NCBI RefSeq assembly: GCF_000215105.1
Contig: NC_015588.1
Span: forward strand, 3,224,001 to 3,288,000
Direction: 5' to 3'
DNA from: Isoptericola variabilis 225
Lineage (GTDB): Bacteria; Actinomycetota; Actinomycetes; Actinomycetales; Cellulomonadaceae
DNA: 64,000 nucleotides
In this document: one piece after another, positions 33,204 through 41,500 of the stretch
Layout of the letters: every line of letters begins with the position of its first letter
How positions within the stretch are numbered: the stretch's first letter is position 1
The notes under the pieces: model-generated
Database searches by the model: none
Told to the model about the DNA's origin: nothing
The model's input: the letters and a program-made list of their open reading frames with translations, nothing else
Program-made: the position numbers and the translations under genes

Positions 33204-35474
33204 TCAGTCGTCCGCGGGCGGGATCGGGAAGTTCGAGCGGAACACGTTCTGCGGGTCGTACTCGCGCTTGAGCCGGCGCAGGCGGGCCAGGCCGGGCTCC
33301 CCGAACGCGTCGACCAGGCGCTCGGGCCGCGTGTCGGTGTCGAACGACAGGTACAGCCCGTCGGTGTGCGGCGCCATCTCGGCGTCCCACACGGCGTCCA
33401 TGCGGTCCTGCGACACCGCCATGGCGGTGAGCACGAAGTTCTGGTGCCGGTGCGGGTACGCGGTCGCGTCGGGTGCAACGTCGTGCGCCGCGCCGCCCGT
33501 CGCCCGCACCTGCAGGAAGTACGGGACTCCGGAGGCCGCGAGCTTCTCGAACGCGCGGCTCGTGTCGGGGTCGAGGTGCTCGACCAGGCCCGAGCGCACG
33601 GCGGGGTCTCCCCCGCCCGCGTGGTCCTTCGGCACGCGCTGCACGACGCCGGTGTACGGGACGAGGTAGGCCTCGTGCGCGAGCACGGGTCCGGCGTCGG
33701 CGAGCCGCTCGAGCTCGCGCACCGCGGCGTCGGTGTCGTCGCTCGCGTGCACGGTCATGAGCTGGGCCACGGGACCGTCGCCGCGACGCCCGGGCGACAG
33801 GATGAGGAAGCTCGTCAGCTCGCGCGGCGCCCGCTCGACGGCAGCCCCCCACCGCTCGAGCAGCCCTGCGGTGTCGGTCGCGTCGAGCGTCATGCGCGAG
33901 TAGACGACGTCGCCGAGCGGCATGGCCTCGACCTCGACCCACGTGACGATCCCCAGGTTGGCGCCCGCGCCGCGCAGCCCCCAGAAGAGGTCCGGGTTCT
34001 CGTCCGCCGACGCGTGCAGGACCCGACCGTCGGCGGTCACCACCTCGGCCGCGACCACGTGGTCGATCGTGAGCCCGAACACGCGCCCGAGCAGGCCGAC
34101 GCCGCCCGTCGTGGCGAGCCCGCCGACGCCCACGCCGCCGTAGTCGCCCGAGCTGATCGCCCAGCCGTGCGGCCGCAGCGCCTCCGCGACGGCACCCCAC
34201 GTGGCACCCGCGCCCAGCCGCACGCGCCGGGTCGCGCCGTCGACGACCTCGATCCGGTCGAGGCCGCCGAGGTCGATGACGACGCCGCCGTCGTTGGTCG
34301 AGCGGCCGCTGATGCCGTGCCCGCCGGAGCGCACGCCGAGCGGCACGTCCTGGGCCCGGGCGTAGGCCAACGCCTCCACGACCTGCTCGGTCGTCCGGGG
34401 TCGCAGCACGATGCCGGGCGCACCGGCACGCAGGTAGTTGTGCCGCACCGCCGGGTACTCCCGGTCGCCCGGCTCGACGGCGGTCGCGGCGAGCGACGCC
34501 GGCACGGCGGCGTAGTCGATGCCCGGCCGGCGGAGCGCGAGGGCACGGGCGCCGCGGCGCGCCGCGGCCGGGACGGTGCCCGACGCGGAGCGCTCCCGGG
34601 CGACCTGCTCGCGGACCGCCGGCGCGATCTCCTCGCCGAAGACCTCGATCAGCCGCGGCTCGTCGCTCGCGAGCACGAACGTGCCGACGCCGTCCTCGAT
34701 CGCGAGCGCCGTGAGCTCGTCGACCCACTGCTCGACCGGGCCCTGGAGGAAGCCCTGGCGGGACGGCAGGACGGCGCCGCCCACGTTGAGCAGGCGACGC
34801 ACCTCGGACGGGTCGCGGCCGGCCTCCTGCGCCGCCTCGTCGACGATCGCGTTGCCGCGGCGGAGGTCGCCGTCCTTGAGGTAGGCGAGCGACGGCAGCC
34901 AGCCGTCGGCCGCCCGGCCGACGAGCCGGAGCATGCGCGGCTTGTACGCGCCGACCCAGATCGGGATGTCGTGCGCGGGTGCCGGGCCCCGCTTGGCGCC
35001 CGCGACGCGGTGGTGCTCGCCGTCGAGGCGCAGCGGACGGCGCTCGCGCGCGTCCCAGATGCCGCGGACGATCTCCATGGCTTCCTCGAGCGCCTGCACG
35101 GACTCGCCCGGCGTGAGCCGCGGCCCACCCATGGCGGCGACGGCGTCCCAGAACGCACCGGCCCCGATGCCGAGCGCCACCCGGCCGCCCGACAGCAGGT
35201 CGAGCGAGGCCGCCGCGCGCGCGAGCACCGCGGGCTGCCGCAGCGGGAGGTTGAGCACGTTGCCCGAGAGCGTCACGCGCTCGGTCCGGGCCGCGACCCA
35301 GGACAGCAGCGTCCAGGTGTCGTGGAACGTGGGCTGGTACGGGTGGTCCTGGAACGTCACCAGGTCCAGCCCGGCCTGCTCGGAAAGCTGGGCGAGCCGC
35401 ACCGGGGCGTGCGGGTCCGCGTTCTGCGGGGTGATGAAGGTGCCGAACGCCAGGTCGTGGCCGTAGTCGGTCAT
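33204..35474 (-). CDS. Fusion of LLM-class flavin monooxygenase and berberine-bridge-type FAD oxidase
   Basis: A 756-aa two-enzyme fusion. Residues about 1-285 are a luciferase-like TIM barrel (FGTFITPQNADP, DLVTFQDHPYQPTFHDTW, VALGIGAGAFWDAV). Residues about 310-756 are an FAD-linked oxidase with VLRPRTTEQVVEALAYAR, the VRSGGHGISGRS flavin segment, GGVGLLGRVFGLTIDHV and a C-terminal BBE motif REYDPQNVFRSNFPI. Similar fusions occur in other actinobacteria. ATG 35474 has GAGG 5 nt upstream. It is divergent from a MarR regulator that probably controls it. Confidence 0.92.
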   Translation of the reverse strand: MTDYGHDLAFGTFITPQNADPHAPVRLAQLSEQAGLDLVTFQDHPYQPTFHDTWTLLSWVAARTERVTLSGNVLNLPLRQPAVLARAAASLDLLSGGRVALGIGAGAFWDAVAAMGGPRLTPGESVQALEEAMEIVRGIWDARERRPLRLDGEHHRVAGAKRGPAPAHDIPIWVGAYKPRMLRLVGRAADGWLPSLAYLKDGDLRRGNAIVDEAAQEAGRDPSEVRRLLNVGGAVLPSRQGFLQGPVEQWVDELTALAIEDGVGTFVLASDEPRLIEVFGEEIAPAVREQVARERSASGTVPAAARRGARALALRRPGIDYAAVPASLAATAVEPGDREYPAVRHNYLRAGAPGIVLRPRTTEQVVEALAYARAQDVPLGVRSGGHGISGRSTNDGGVVIDLGGLDRIEVVDGATRRVRLGAGATWGAVAEALRPHGWAISSGDYGGVGVGGLATTGGVGLLGRVFGLTIDHVVAAEVVTADGRVLHASADENPDLFWGLRGAGANLGIVTWVEVEAMPLGDVVYSRMTLDATDTAGLLERWGAAVERAPRELTSFLILSPGRRGDGPVAQLMTVHASDDTDAAVRELERLADAGPVLAHEAYLVPYTGVVQRVPKDHAGGGDPAVRSGLVEHLDPDTSRAFEKLAASGVPYFLQVRATGGAAHDVAPDATAYPHRHQNFVLTAMAVSQDRMDAVWDAEMAPHTDGLYLSFDTDTRPERLVDAFGEPGLARLRRLKREYDPQNVFRSNFPIPPADD

Positions 35475-35497
35475 GTGTGCCTCTCTGTCCGCCGATC

Positions 35498-35519
35498 GTC
35501 TGCCGAACAGACAATATTG
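35498..35519. promoter_or_regulatory. Operator-like palindromes between the oxidase fusion and marR
   Basis: GTCTG-CCGAA-CAGAC (35498-35512) is directly followed by the palindrome CAATATTG (35512-35519). On the minus strand TATTGT would serve as the -10 of the oxidase gene, so a MarR dimer on the first palindrome would cover its transcription start. Confidence 0.55.
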
Positions 35520-35566
35520 CTCACAACTCATCAGCACGTCGTCGCATTCCCGCGTAGTCTGGAGCC

Positions 35567-36082
35567 ATGACCGCAGACGCCGGCGCACCGCCGGCCGCCC
35601 CGCCCCAGGTCACGTCGAGCACCGTGCTCGGCTGGGCCCTCGCCGCGCTGCTGCGCGAGTGGAGCACGCGGGTCGAGGCCGTGACCGCCGACCTCCCCCA
35701 CGGCCCGCGCGGCTACCGCGTGCTCGCGGCCGTCGTGCACGACAGCCCGCCGACCCAGGCGGCGCTCGCGAGCATGCTCGGGATCGACCGCACGGTCATG
35801 ACGTACCTGCTCGACCGGTTCGTCGAGTGCGACCTCGTCGAGCGCCGTCAGGACCCGGCCGACCGGCGCGCCCGACGCGTCGTCGCGACCGAGCACGGGC
35901 GGCGGGTGCTCGCCGACCTCGACGCCCGCGTGGCGGCGGCCGAGGAGCAGCTGCTCGAAGGGCTCGAGCCGGCCGACCGGGACGCGCTGCGCACGCTCCT
36001 CGCCAGGGCGGCCACGGCCGCCGCGCCCGGCGACGACCCGTGCGGCATCGTCGCGCGGTTCCTCGACGCCGAGGGCGGCTGA
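35567..36082 (+). CDS. MarR-family transcriptional regulator
   Basis: A 171-aa winged-helix regulator: PPTQAALASMLGIDRTVMTYLLDRFVECDLVERRQDPADRRARRVVATEHGRRVL (about 62-116) contains the recognition helix and the DxRxxR wing. Divergent from the LLM/FAD fusion oxidase, with operator-like palindromes in the 92-bp gap. TAGTCT ends 6 nt before the ATG and no Shine-Dalgarno is present, so it may be leaderless. The inducer may be a phenolic or quinone-like compound, by family analogy. Confidence 0.92.
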   Translation: MTADAGAPPAAPPQVTSSTVLGWALAALLREWSTRVEAVTADLPHGPRGYRVLAAVVHDSPPTQAALASMLGIDRTVMTYLLDRFVECDLVERRQDPADRRARRVVATEHGRRVLADLDARVAAAEEQLLEGLEPADRDALRTLLARAATAAAPGDDPCGIVARFLDAEGG

Positions 36083-36095
36083 CCGGCCCGGCCGC

Positions 36096-36246
36096 TCACC
36101 CGCGCTCGCGCGCGACGGCGGCACGCACGGCGGGGGCGACCTCCTCGCCGTACGCGCGGATCTCGTCCGGGTCGTCCGAGGACAGCACGAACGTGCCGAC
36201 GCCGTGCTCGAGCGCGAGCCGCGTCATGAGCTCGACCCAGCACCGG
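36096..36246 (-). pseudogene. C-terminal relic of a second LLM-class flavin oxidoreductase
   Basis: The frame reads CWVELMTRLALEHGVGTFVLSSDDPDEIRAYGEEVAPAVRAAVARERG and stops at 36096. It aligns by eye with the end of the LLM domain in the adjacent fusion protein (WVDELTALAIEDGVGTFVLASDEPRLIEVFGEEIAPAVREQVARER). The remaining 250 or so residues are missing; the relic is joined to the start of a different gene near 36245. Confidence 0.75.
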
Positions 36247-36274
36247 GCTGGGTCACGGCTGCGGCGGTGCTCAT
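36224..36274 (-). pseudogene. Severed start of the gene that once followed GH43
   Basis: ATG 36274 overlaps the GH43 stop by 1 bp (TGATG) and reads MSTAAAVTQPGAG before running into the LLM relic and a stop at 36224. The tight overlap indicates a former operon partner; only about a dozen codons remain, too few to identify it. Confidence 0.5.
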
Positions 36275-37290
36275 CAGAACTCTCCGGACGGGTCGAGGAC
36301 GTCGGTCGAGGTGGGCGTGGGCCGCGTCGTCGGCAGCGGCGTGCCCCACACGGGATTGCCGTCGGCGTCGAAGGGCAGCACCTGCGCGCACGCGTGGCGG
36401 TTCGGGTCGTACAGCGGGTCGCCCGTGATCTCGGTGTACGTGCGGGAGTGGTAGACGAGGACGACGTCGCCGTCCGGCGTCTCGGTGAACGAGTTGTGGC
36501 CCGGTCCGTACTGGCCGGCGGCCGGATCGCTCACGAACACCGGCTCGGGGCTCTTGGTCCACGACGCCGGGTCCAGCAGGTCGGCGTCGGCGTCGGCGGT
36601 CAGCACGCCCATCGCGTACTCGATGCCCGTGGCCGAGCCGGAGTAGGTGAGGTAGAGCCGGCCGTTCCGCTGGAGGACCGACGGGCCCTCGTTGACCCAG
36701 AAGCCCTGGATCTCCCAGTCGTGCTCGGGGCGGCTGAGCATCACGGCCGGGCCGTCGAGCGTCCACGGGTTGCGCATGCGCGCGATGTAGAGGTTGGAGT
36801 GGCCCTTGACCGCGGCGTCCTGCTGCGCCCACACGAGGTACTGGACGCCGTCGCGCACGAAGCTCGTCGCGTCGAGGGCGAACGACTCCCACCCGGTGTC
36901 CACCTGGCCGCGCTCGACCCACGTGCCCGTGAGCGGGTCGTCGTCGGCGCACTCGATGACGAAGATCCGGTGGTTGAACGTGTCGTCGACGCCGGGGCCG
37001 TCGGCGGTCACGGCCTCGTCGGGCGCGGCCGCGTAGTAGACGTACCAGCGTCCGTCGACGCGGTGGATCTCCGGGGCCCAGACGAGGTGCGACTGCGGGC
37101 CGTCCTCGTGCCGCTCCCAGATCGTCACCTCGGGCGCCGCCTGGAGGTCCTCCAGCCGGTCCGCGCGACGCAGCACGATGCGGTCGTAGAGCGGGTACGA
37201 GCCGGTGAAGTAGTACCGGCCGTCGTGCCGCAGGACGCACGGGTCGGCGCGCTGGAGCACGATCGGGTTGACGCCGATCTGGTCCGTCAT
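36274..37290 (-). CDS. GH43-family glycoside hydrolase (arabinofuranosidase/xylosidase type)
   Basis: A 338-aa five-bladed beta-propeller enzyme without signal peptide, so probably cytosolic and acting on imported oligosaccharides. The catalytic trio appears as RADPCVLRHDGRYYFTGS (base Asp, about 16), FALDATSFVRDG (pKa-modulating Asp) and FWVNEGPSVLQRNG (acid Glu). It most resembles actinobacterial alpha-L-arabinofuranosidase or beta-xylosidase proteins. A LacI-type operator lies 41 bp upstream; the next gene of the operon has been cut off by a deletion. Confidence 0.9.
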   Translation of the reverse strand: MTDQIGVNPIVLQRADPCVLRHDGRYYFTGSYPLYDRIVLRRADRLEDLQAAPEVTIWERHEDGPQSHLVWAPEIHRVDGRWYVYYAAAPDEAVTADGPGVDDTFNHRIFVIECADDDPLTGTWVERGQVDTGWESFALDATSFVRDGVQYLVWAQQDAAVKGHSNLYIARMRNPWTLDGPAVMLSRPEHDWEIQGFWVNEGPSVLQRNGRLYLTYSGSATGIEYAMGVLTADADADLLDPASWTKSPEPVFVSDPAAGQYGPGHNSFTETPDGDVVLVYHSRTYTEITGDPLYDPNRHACAQVLPFDADGNPVWGTPLPTTRPTPTSTDVLDPSGEF

Positions 37291-37330
37291 CGGTCTGGGT
37301 TCCCCTCGTCTGGGCTACGCGACGGACCAC

Positions 37331-37346
37331 GGTAATCGATGTAAAC
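37331..37346. promoter_or_regulatory. LacI-family operator-like site
   Basis: GGTAATCGATGTAAAC has the A/T-rich half-sites and central CG step typical of LacI-family operators in actinobacteria, and it lies just upstream of the GH43 start. This suggests sugar-dependent repression; the cognate regulator is not adjacent. Confidence 0.6.
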
Positions 37347-37401
37347 CCGTGCTCGAGCATCCGTCCGTCCGATGTGGGCGTGGTCACACCCCTCGCCGGC
37401 G

Positions 37402-38391
37402 TCAGTGCGAGAGGACCACGAGCCGCTGCGTCGCGCGGGTCATGGCGACGTAGCGGTCGACCGCACCCTCGACGCCGTCGCCGAACGCGTCGGGGTCGAC
37501 GAGCACGACGAGGTCGAACTCGAGGCCCTTGGCCGTCTCCGGGGTGAGCGACCGGACGCGCGGCTCCTCGACGAACGCCGGGTCGCCGATCACGCACGCC
37601 GTGCCCTCGTGGTGCTCCGCGAGCCAGGCGTCGAGGACGGCGCGCAGGTCGTCGGCCGAGCCGTACGTCACCGGCACGCCGGTGCTGCGGACCGACGTCG
37701 GCACGTTGGCGTCCGGGAGCGCCATCCGGACGACCCGCTCCGCCTCGGCCATGACCTCCGCCGGTGTCCGGTAGTTGACGGTCAGGTGGGCGATGCGGAC
37801 CTGGTCGAGACCGACGCGCGCGAGCCGCTCGTGCCACGACCCGGCGAACCCGTGCCGGGCCTGGGCGCGGTCACCGACCACGGTGAGGCTGCGGGACGGG
37901 CACCGGCCGAGGACCATCTGCCACTCGGCGTCGGTGAGCTCCTGCGCCTCGTCGACGACGACGTGCGCGAACGGGCCGGCGAGCCGGTCCTGGGGCGCCG
38001 CCGCCAGCGCGTCCCGGTCGACGAGCGCGTCCTGCAGGTCCTGGCCGCGGAGCATCTGCATGACGCCGAGCTCGCTGTCGTCGGTGCGGATCAGGTCCTC
38101 GACGACGTCGGCCATGCGCTCCTGCCGGGCCGCGATCGTGGCCTCGTCCGTGCGTCGGCGGCGGGCGCTCTCCGGGTCGCCGAGGCGTCGGCGTGCGGCG
38201 TCGAGCAGCGGCCACGCCCGGTGGAACGCCCGCACGAGGTCCGTGTTCTGCGCGAACGCCCGGCGTCGCGGTTCGTCGCGGGTGCGCGCGATCGCCGCGA
38301 AGTGGCGCGCGTCGTCGGCGACCAGCGTGGGGTCGCCCTTGTGGGCGAGACGGTCGGGGAGGTCGAACGCGCTGGTGGTCAGGGGGTTCAT
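37402..38391 (-). CDS. helR: HelR (RNA polymerase-recycling helicase) with large internal deletions
   Basis: The 329-aa product starts MNPLTTSAFDLPDRLAHKGDPTLVADDARHFAAIA, as HelR proteins do, and ends with VVDEAQELTDAEWQ, VGDRAQARHGF, LTVNYRTPAEVMAEAE and AKGLEFDLVVLVDP, the second helicase domain. HelR is about 700 aa, so more than half is missing. One gap follows residue 35 and removes the Walker A region; another lies within PLLDAA (about 61-66), a motif that I recall occurring twice in HelR, as if the intervening segment were looped out. All gaps are in frame. ATPase function is almost certainly lost. The RAE-like element upstream is intact. Confidence 0.8.
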   Translation of the reverse strand: MNPLTTSAFDLPDRLAHKGDPTLVADDARHFAAIARTRDEPRRRAFAQNTDLVRAFHRAWPLLDAARRRLGDPESARRRRTDEATIAARQERMADVVEDLIRTDDSELGVMQMLRGQDLQDALVDRDALAAAPQDRLAGPFAHVVVDEAQELTDAEWQMVLGRCPSRSLTVVGDRAQARHGFAGSWHERLARVGLDQVRIAHLTVNYRTPAEVMAEAERVVRMALPDANVPTSVRSTGVPVTYGSADDLRAVLDAWLAEHHEGTACVIGDPAFVEEPRVRSLTPETAKGLEFDLVVLVDPDAFGDGVEGAVDRYVAMTRATQRLVVLSH

Positions 38392-38443
38392 GGGGCTGCC
38401 GCCTCCGCAGGTCGTGGCTCGGGCCAGCGATTCTGCGGCACGC

Positions 38444-38467
38444 GGGGGGCCTTGCCGCAAGACCCCC
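38444..38467. promoter_or_regulatory. Rifamycin-associated element (RAE)-like palindrome upstream of helR
   Basis: A core CTTGCCGCAAG is flanked by a run of Gs on one side and Cs on the other, giving an inverted repeat that on the minus strand reads very close to the RAE consensus I recall, GGGGCTTGCGGCAAGGCCC. RAEs precede rifamycin-resistance genes, including helR, in actinomycetes and mediate induction by rifampicin. It lies about 55 bp before the helR start. Confidence 0.8.
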
Positions 38468-38540
38468 TTCGGGCTGTACGGTGAAAGTGGCGGGGAGTCG
38501 AGCGACGACCGCGCCCTCGGACGCACCGGACGCACGACGA

Positions 38541-38581
38541 GCTCCGGTGGCCCGAGGGAGGGAGTCCCGGGCCACCGGAGC
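38541..38581 (-). terminator. Terminator hairpin ending the 11-kb catabolic operon
   Basis: GCTCCGGTGGCCCG (38541-38554) pairs perfectly with 38568-38581 across a 13-nt loop, 18 bp beyond the stop of the ThuA protein gene. Confidence 0.85.
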
Positions 38582-38599
38582 CTGCGTCGCCAGATCAGG

Positions 38600-41500
38600 T
38601 CAGAGCATCACCCTCCCCCGCGCGACGTCGCTCTGGGCGGCCGCCCGGTGGATGTCGCGGGCCTCCTGCGCGGTCAGCACACCGTCGGCCTCGAGTGCCG
38701 CGACGACGTCGCGCACGTGCTTGAGGAACGGGCCGCGACCGTCCCACTCCTGCTCGTCGAGGATGACGTCGTTGACCGTGCACCCGTCGCCGGTGTCGTA
38801 GTTCGGCACACCGCTGTCGACGCTGCCGATGACCACCGTCGCGCGCTGGTCGGGCTCGGGGCACGCCCCGGGTGCGGCGTGGAGCTCCATCCAGTTGACG
38901 CGCACCTTGCCGTCGGGGAAGACGAGGTAGAGCGGGAACGTGCCCTCCGTGGCCTGGAGGTCCACCTCGACGCTCTGCCAGGTCGCGGCGCCCTGGGCCA
39001 CGGCGATCCTCGCGTCGTTCCCCTGCCCGGAGGAGTCGACGGCCGTCGTGCCGCCCTCCTCGTCGAACCGGTACCAGGCGACGTTGCCGCCGCCGGCGGT
39101 GCCGCCGGGCGTGGTCATCAGGGAGCCGATCTCCTCGGCGGTCAGCGCCCGGTCGAACACGTTGAAGTCGTCGACCGCGGCGTTGAGGAGCGGGTCCGCC
39201 GTGTACTGGGAGTCGCCGATCCAGTTCTGGGTCGTCGCCCCCAGGTCCGCCGGGCTCAACGTCATGTTCGCGTTGGTCCCGATCGGCTCACCGTTGAGGT
39301 ACAGCGTGCCCGTGGTGCCCGAGAGGGTGACCGCGACGTGCTGCCACCCGCCCGTGGGCAGCGCCCGAGACGTGTTGATCTGCTGCTCCCCCGAGCCGAT
39401 CGTGATCGCGTACCGCATCGTGTTGCTCCCGCCCGCGCTCGGCGTCAGGAACATGTTGGTACCGGTGCCGGACCCGAAGTCGAAGATCCGGGTCCACGAC
39501 TGCCCGCCCGACCAGTTCACCCACGCGGAGATGGTGAAGTCCTCCACGCCGGCGACCACGCCGGTCGGCAGCTCCACCCTCTCGAGCGGGCCCCCGCGGT
39601 TGAGGCCGACGGCGGTGCCGAACCCTTCCGGACCCGCCTCCCGGCCGACCTCCGTGAGACCGGGGATCTGGGCGGTCCCCAGGAGCTCGCCGTCGGGGGC
39701 GTCCCGACGCACCTCGACGGTGGCGTCGTCCGCGACGGCCGCCCGGAGCGTCATGCTGCCGATGCCCTCGAGGTTGTACGGCTCGTACGACGCCCAGGCT
39801 CCCGCCTGGCCCTCGATCGCGTCCCGACCGCCCGTCTCCGCGTCGCCGGCGGCGCTGGTCGTGACGTTCGACGAGTCGCCGAAGTGCTCCGCCTCCTTGC
39901 GCGGCTGCTGCAGGAAGTGCGTGACGGCACCCGTGAGCTCCGGTGCACCGGTCTCGCCGCCGAGGTCGGTGTAGCTCGCCGTGATCGTCAGCGCGATGTC
40001 CGCGGCGTCACCGTGCTCGGCGTCCTCCTGCGTCACGAGCGTGCCGGAGCACCCGGTCTGCGACTGCCCCGGGTGGACGTGGGCGTTGCCGCCCTCGTCG
40101 TGGTACAGGCCCTGCTGGACCGTCACCCGCGAGCAGTCGATCGCGTCGCCCGACCCGTCCTCCGCGTCCGACACGGTGACCGTGAACGGGATCTCGTCAC
40201 CCCAGCTGAAGACCTTGCCGTGCGCCGGCGTCTCGATCGTCACCTCCGGCCGGGTGTTCCCCGCCACGATCGTGACGTTGGAGCTGCTCGACCGGCCCGA
40301 CGGGTCGCTGACGGTCAGACGCGCGGTGTACTCGCCCGGCTCGGTGTACGTGTGCGTCGGGTTGGCCTCGTCCGAGGTCGCGCCGTCACCGAAGTCCCAC
40401 GCGAACGTCAGCTCGTCGCCGTCCGGGTCGTGGCTGGTGTCGCCGGTGAACGTCACCGTGAGCGGGGCCGGGCCCGAGTCGACGTCGACCGACGCCTGCG
40501 CGACCGGGGTCCGGGCGCCCTTGGTGTAGCTGATCTTGTACAGGCCGGAGTCCGGGTTGACGCCGCCGCCGGCGTAGTTGAAGTCGATGCCCCACTCGAT
40601 GAGGTACATCGCGCCGTCGGGCCCGAACGCCATGTCGTGCGGGCTGCGGAACTGCGTGTTCGGCATGAACCGCTCGAACCCGGCGTAGTCCCCGTTCTCG
40701 TCGAGGTGCAGCGTGCCGATCCAGTTCCGGGACCACTCCATGACGAACACGGTGTCGTCGTAGTACGCGGGGAACTGTCCGTCACCCAGCAGCTCGGGGT
40801 CGTAGTGGTAGACGTCGCCGGCGTACGCGGTCCGGCCGTTGCCACCGGGGAGCTCCGGGAACTCGGGCGACGTCCCGTACGGGTACCAGATGAACGCGTC
40901 CTTGGCGGGCGGCACGACGTCCAGGCCGGTGTTGAACGGCGAGTCGTTCCGCGGGCCGTTCTCGCAGTCGAAGAACTCGCCCGGCGTGCTCGTGGCGAAG
41001 TCCCACTCGCGGTAGGGCTGGTTGTCCCCGATGCAGTACGGCCAGCCGTAGTTGCCGGGCTCGCGGATCTGGTTCCACTCGTCGTAGCCGCGCGGACCCC
41101 TGTTGGGGTTGTCGCTGTTGGCGTCGGGACCGACCTCGCCCGCGTAGACCCAGCCCCGCTCGTCGTCGACGGCGATCCGGAACGGGTTGCGGTGGCCCAT
41201 GGTGTAGATCTCGGGCCGCGTCCTGTCCGTGCCGGGCGGGAAGAGGTTGCCCTCGGGGATCGAGTACGACCCGTCGGGCTCCGGCTTGATCCGCAGGATC
41301 TTGCCGCGCAGGTCGTTCGTGTTGCCCGACGTGCGGCGCGCGTCGTAGGAACGCTTGGCGTCCTCGCTCGTGTACTGGTCGTAGATGCGGCCGTCGATCG
41401 GCGAGTACCCCTGCGAGGCGAAGTGGGCGGTGTCGTCGCCCGTCGAGATGAAGAGGTTGCCGTCGGGGCCGAACGTCATCGACCCGGCCGAGTGGCAGCA

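Noticed and set aside
36224..37837. A 537-codon leftward open frame spanning GH43
   Set aside because: It is a shadow of the GH43 gene in another frame; only its last 17 codons correspond to a real severed gene start.
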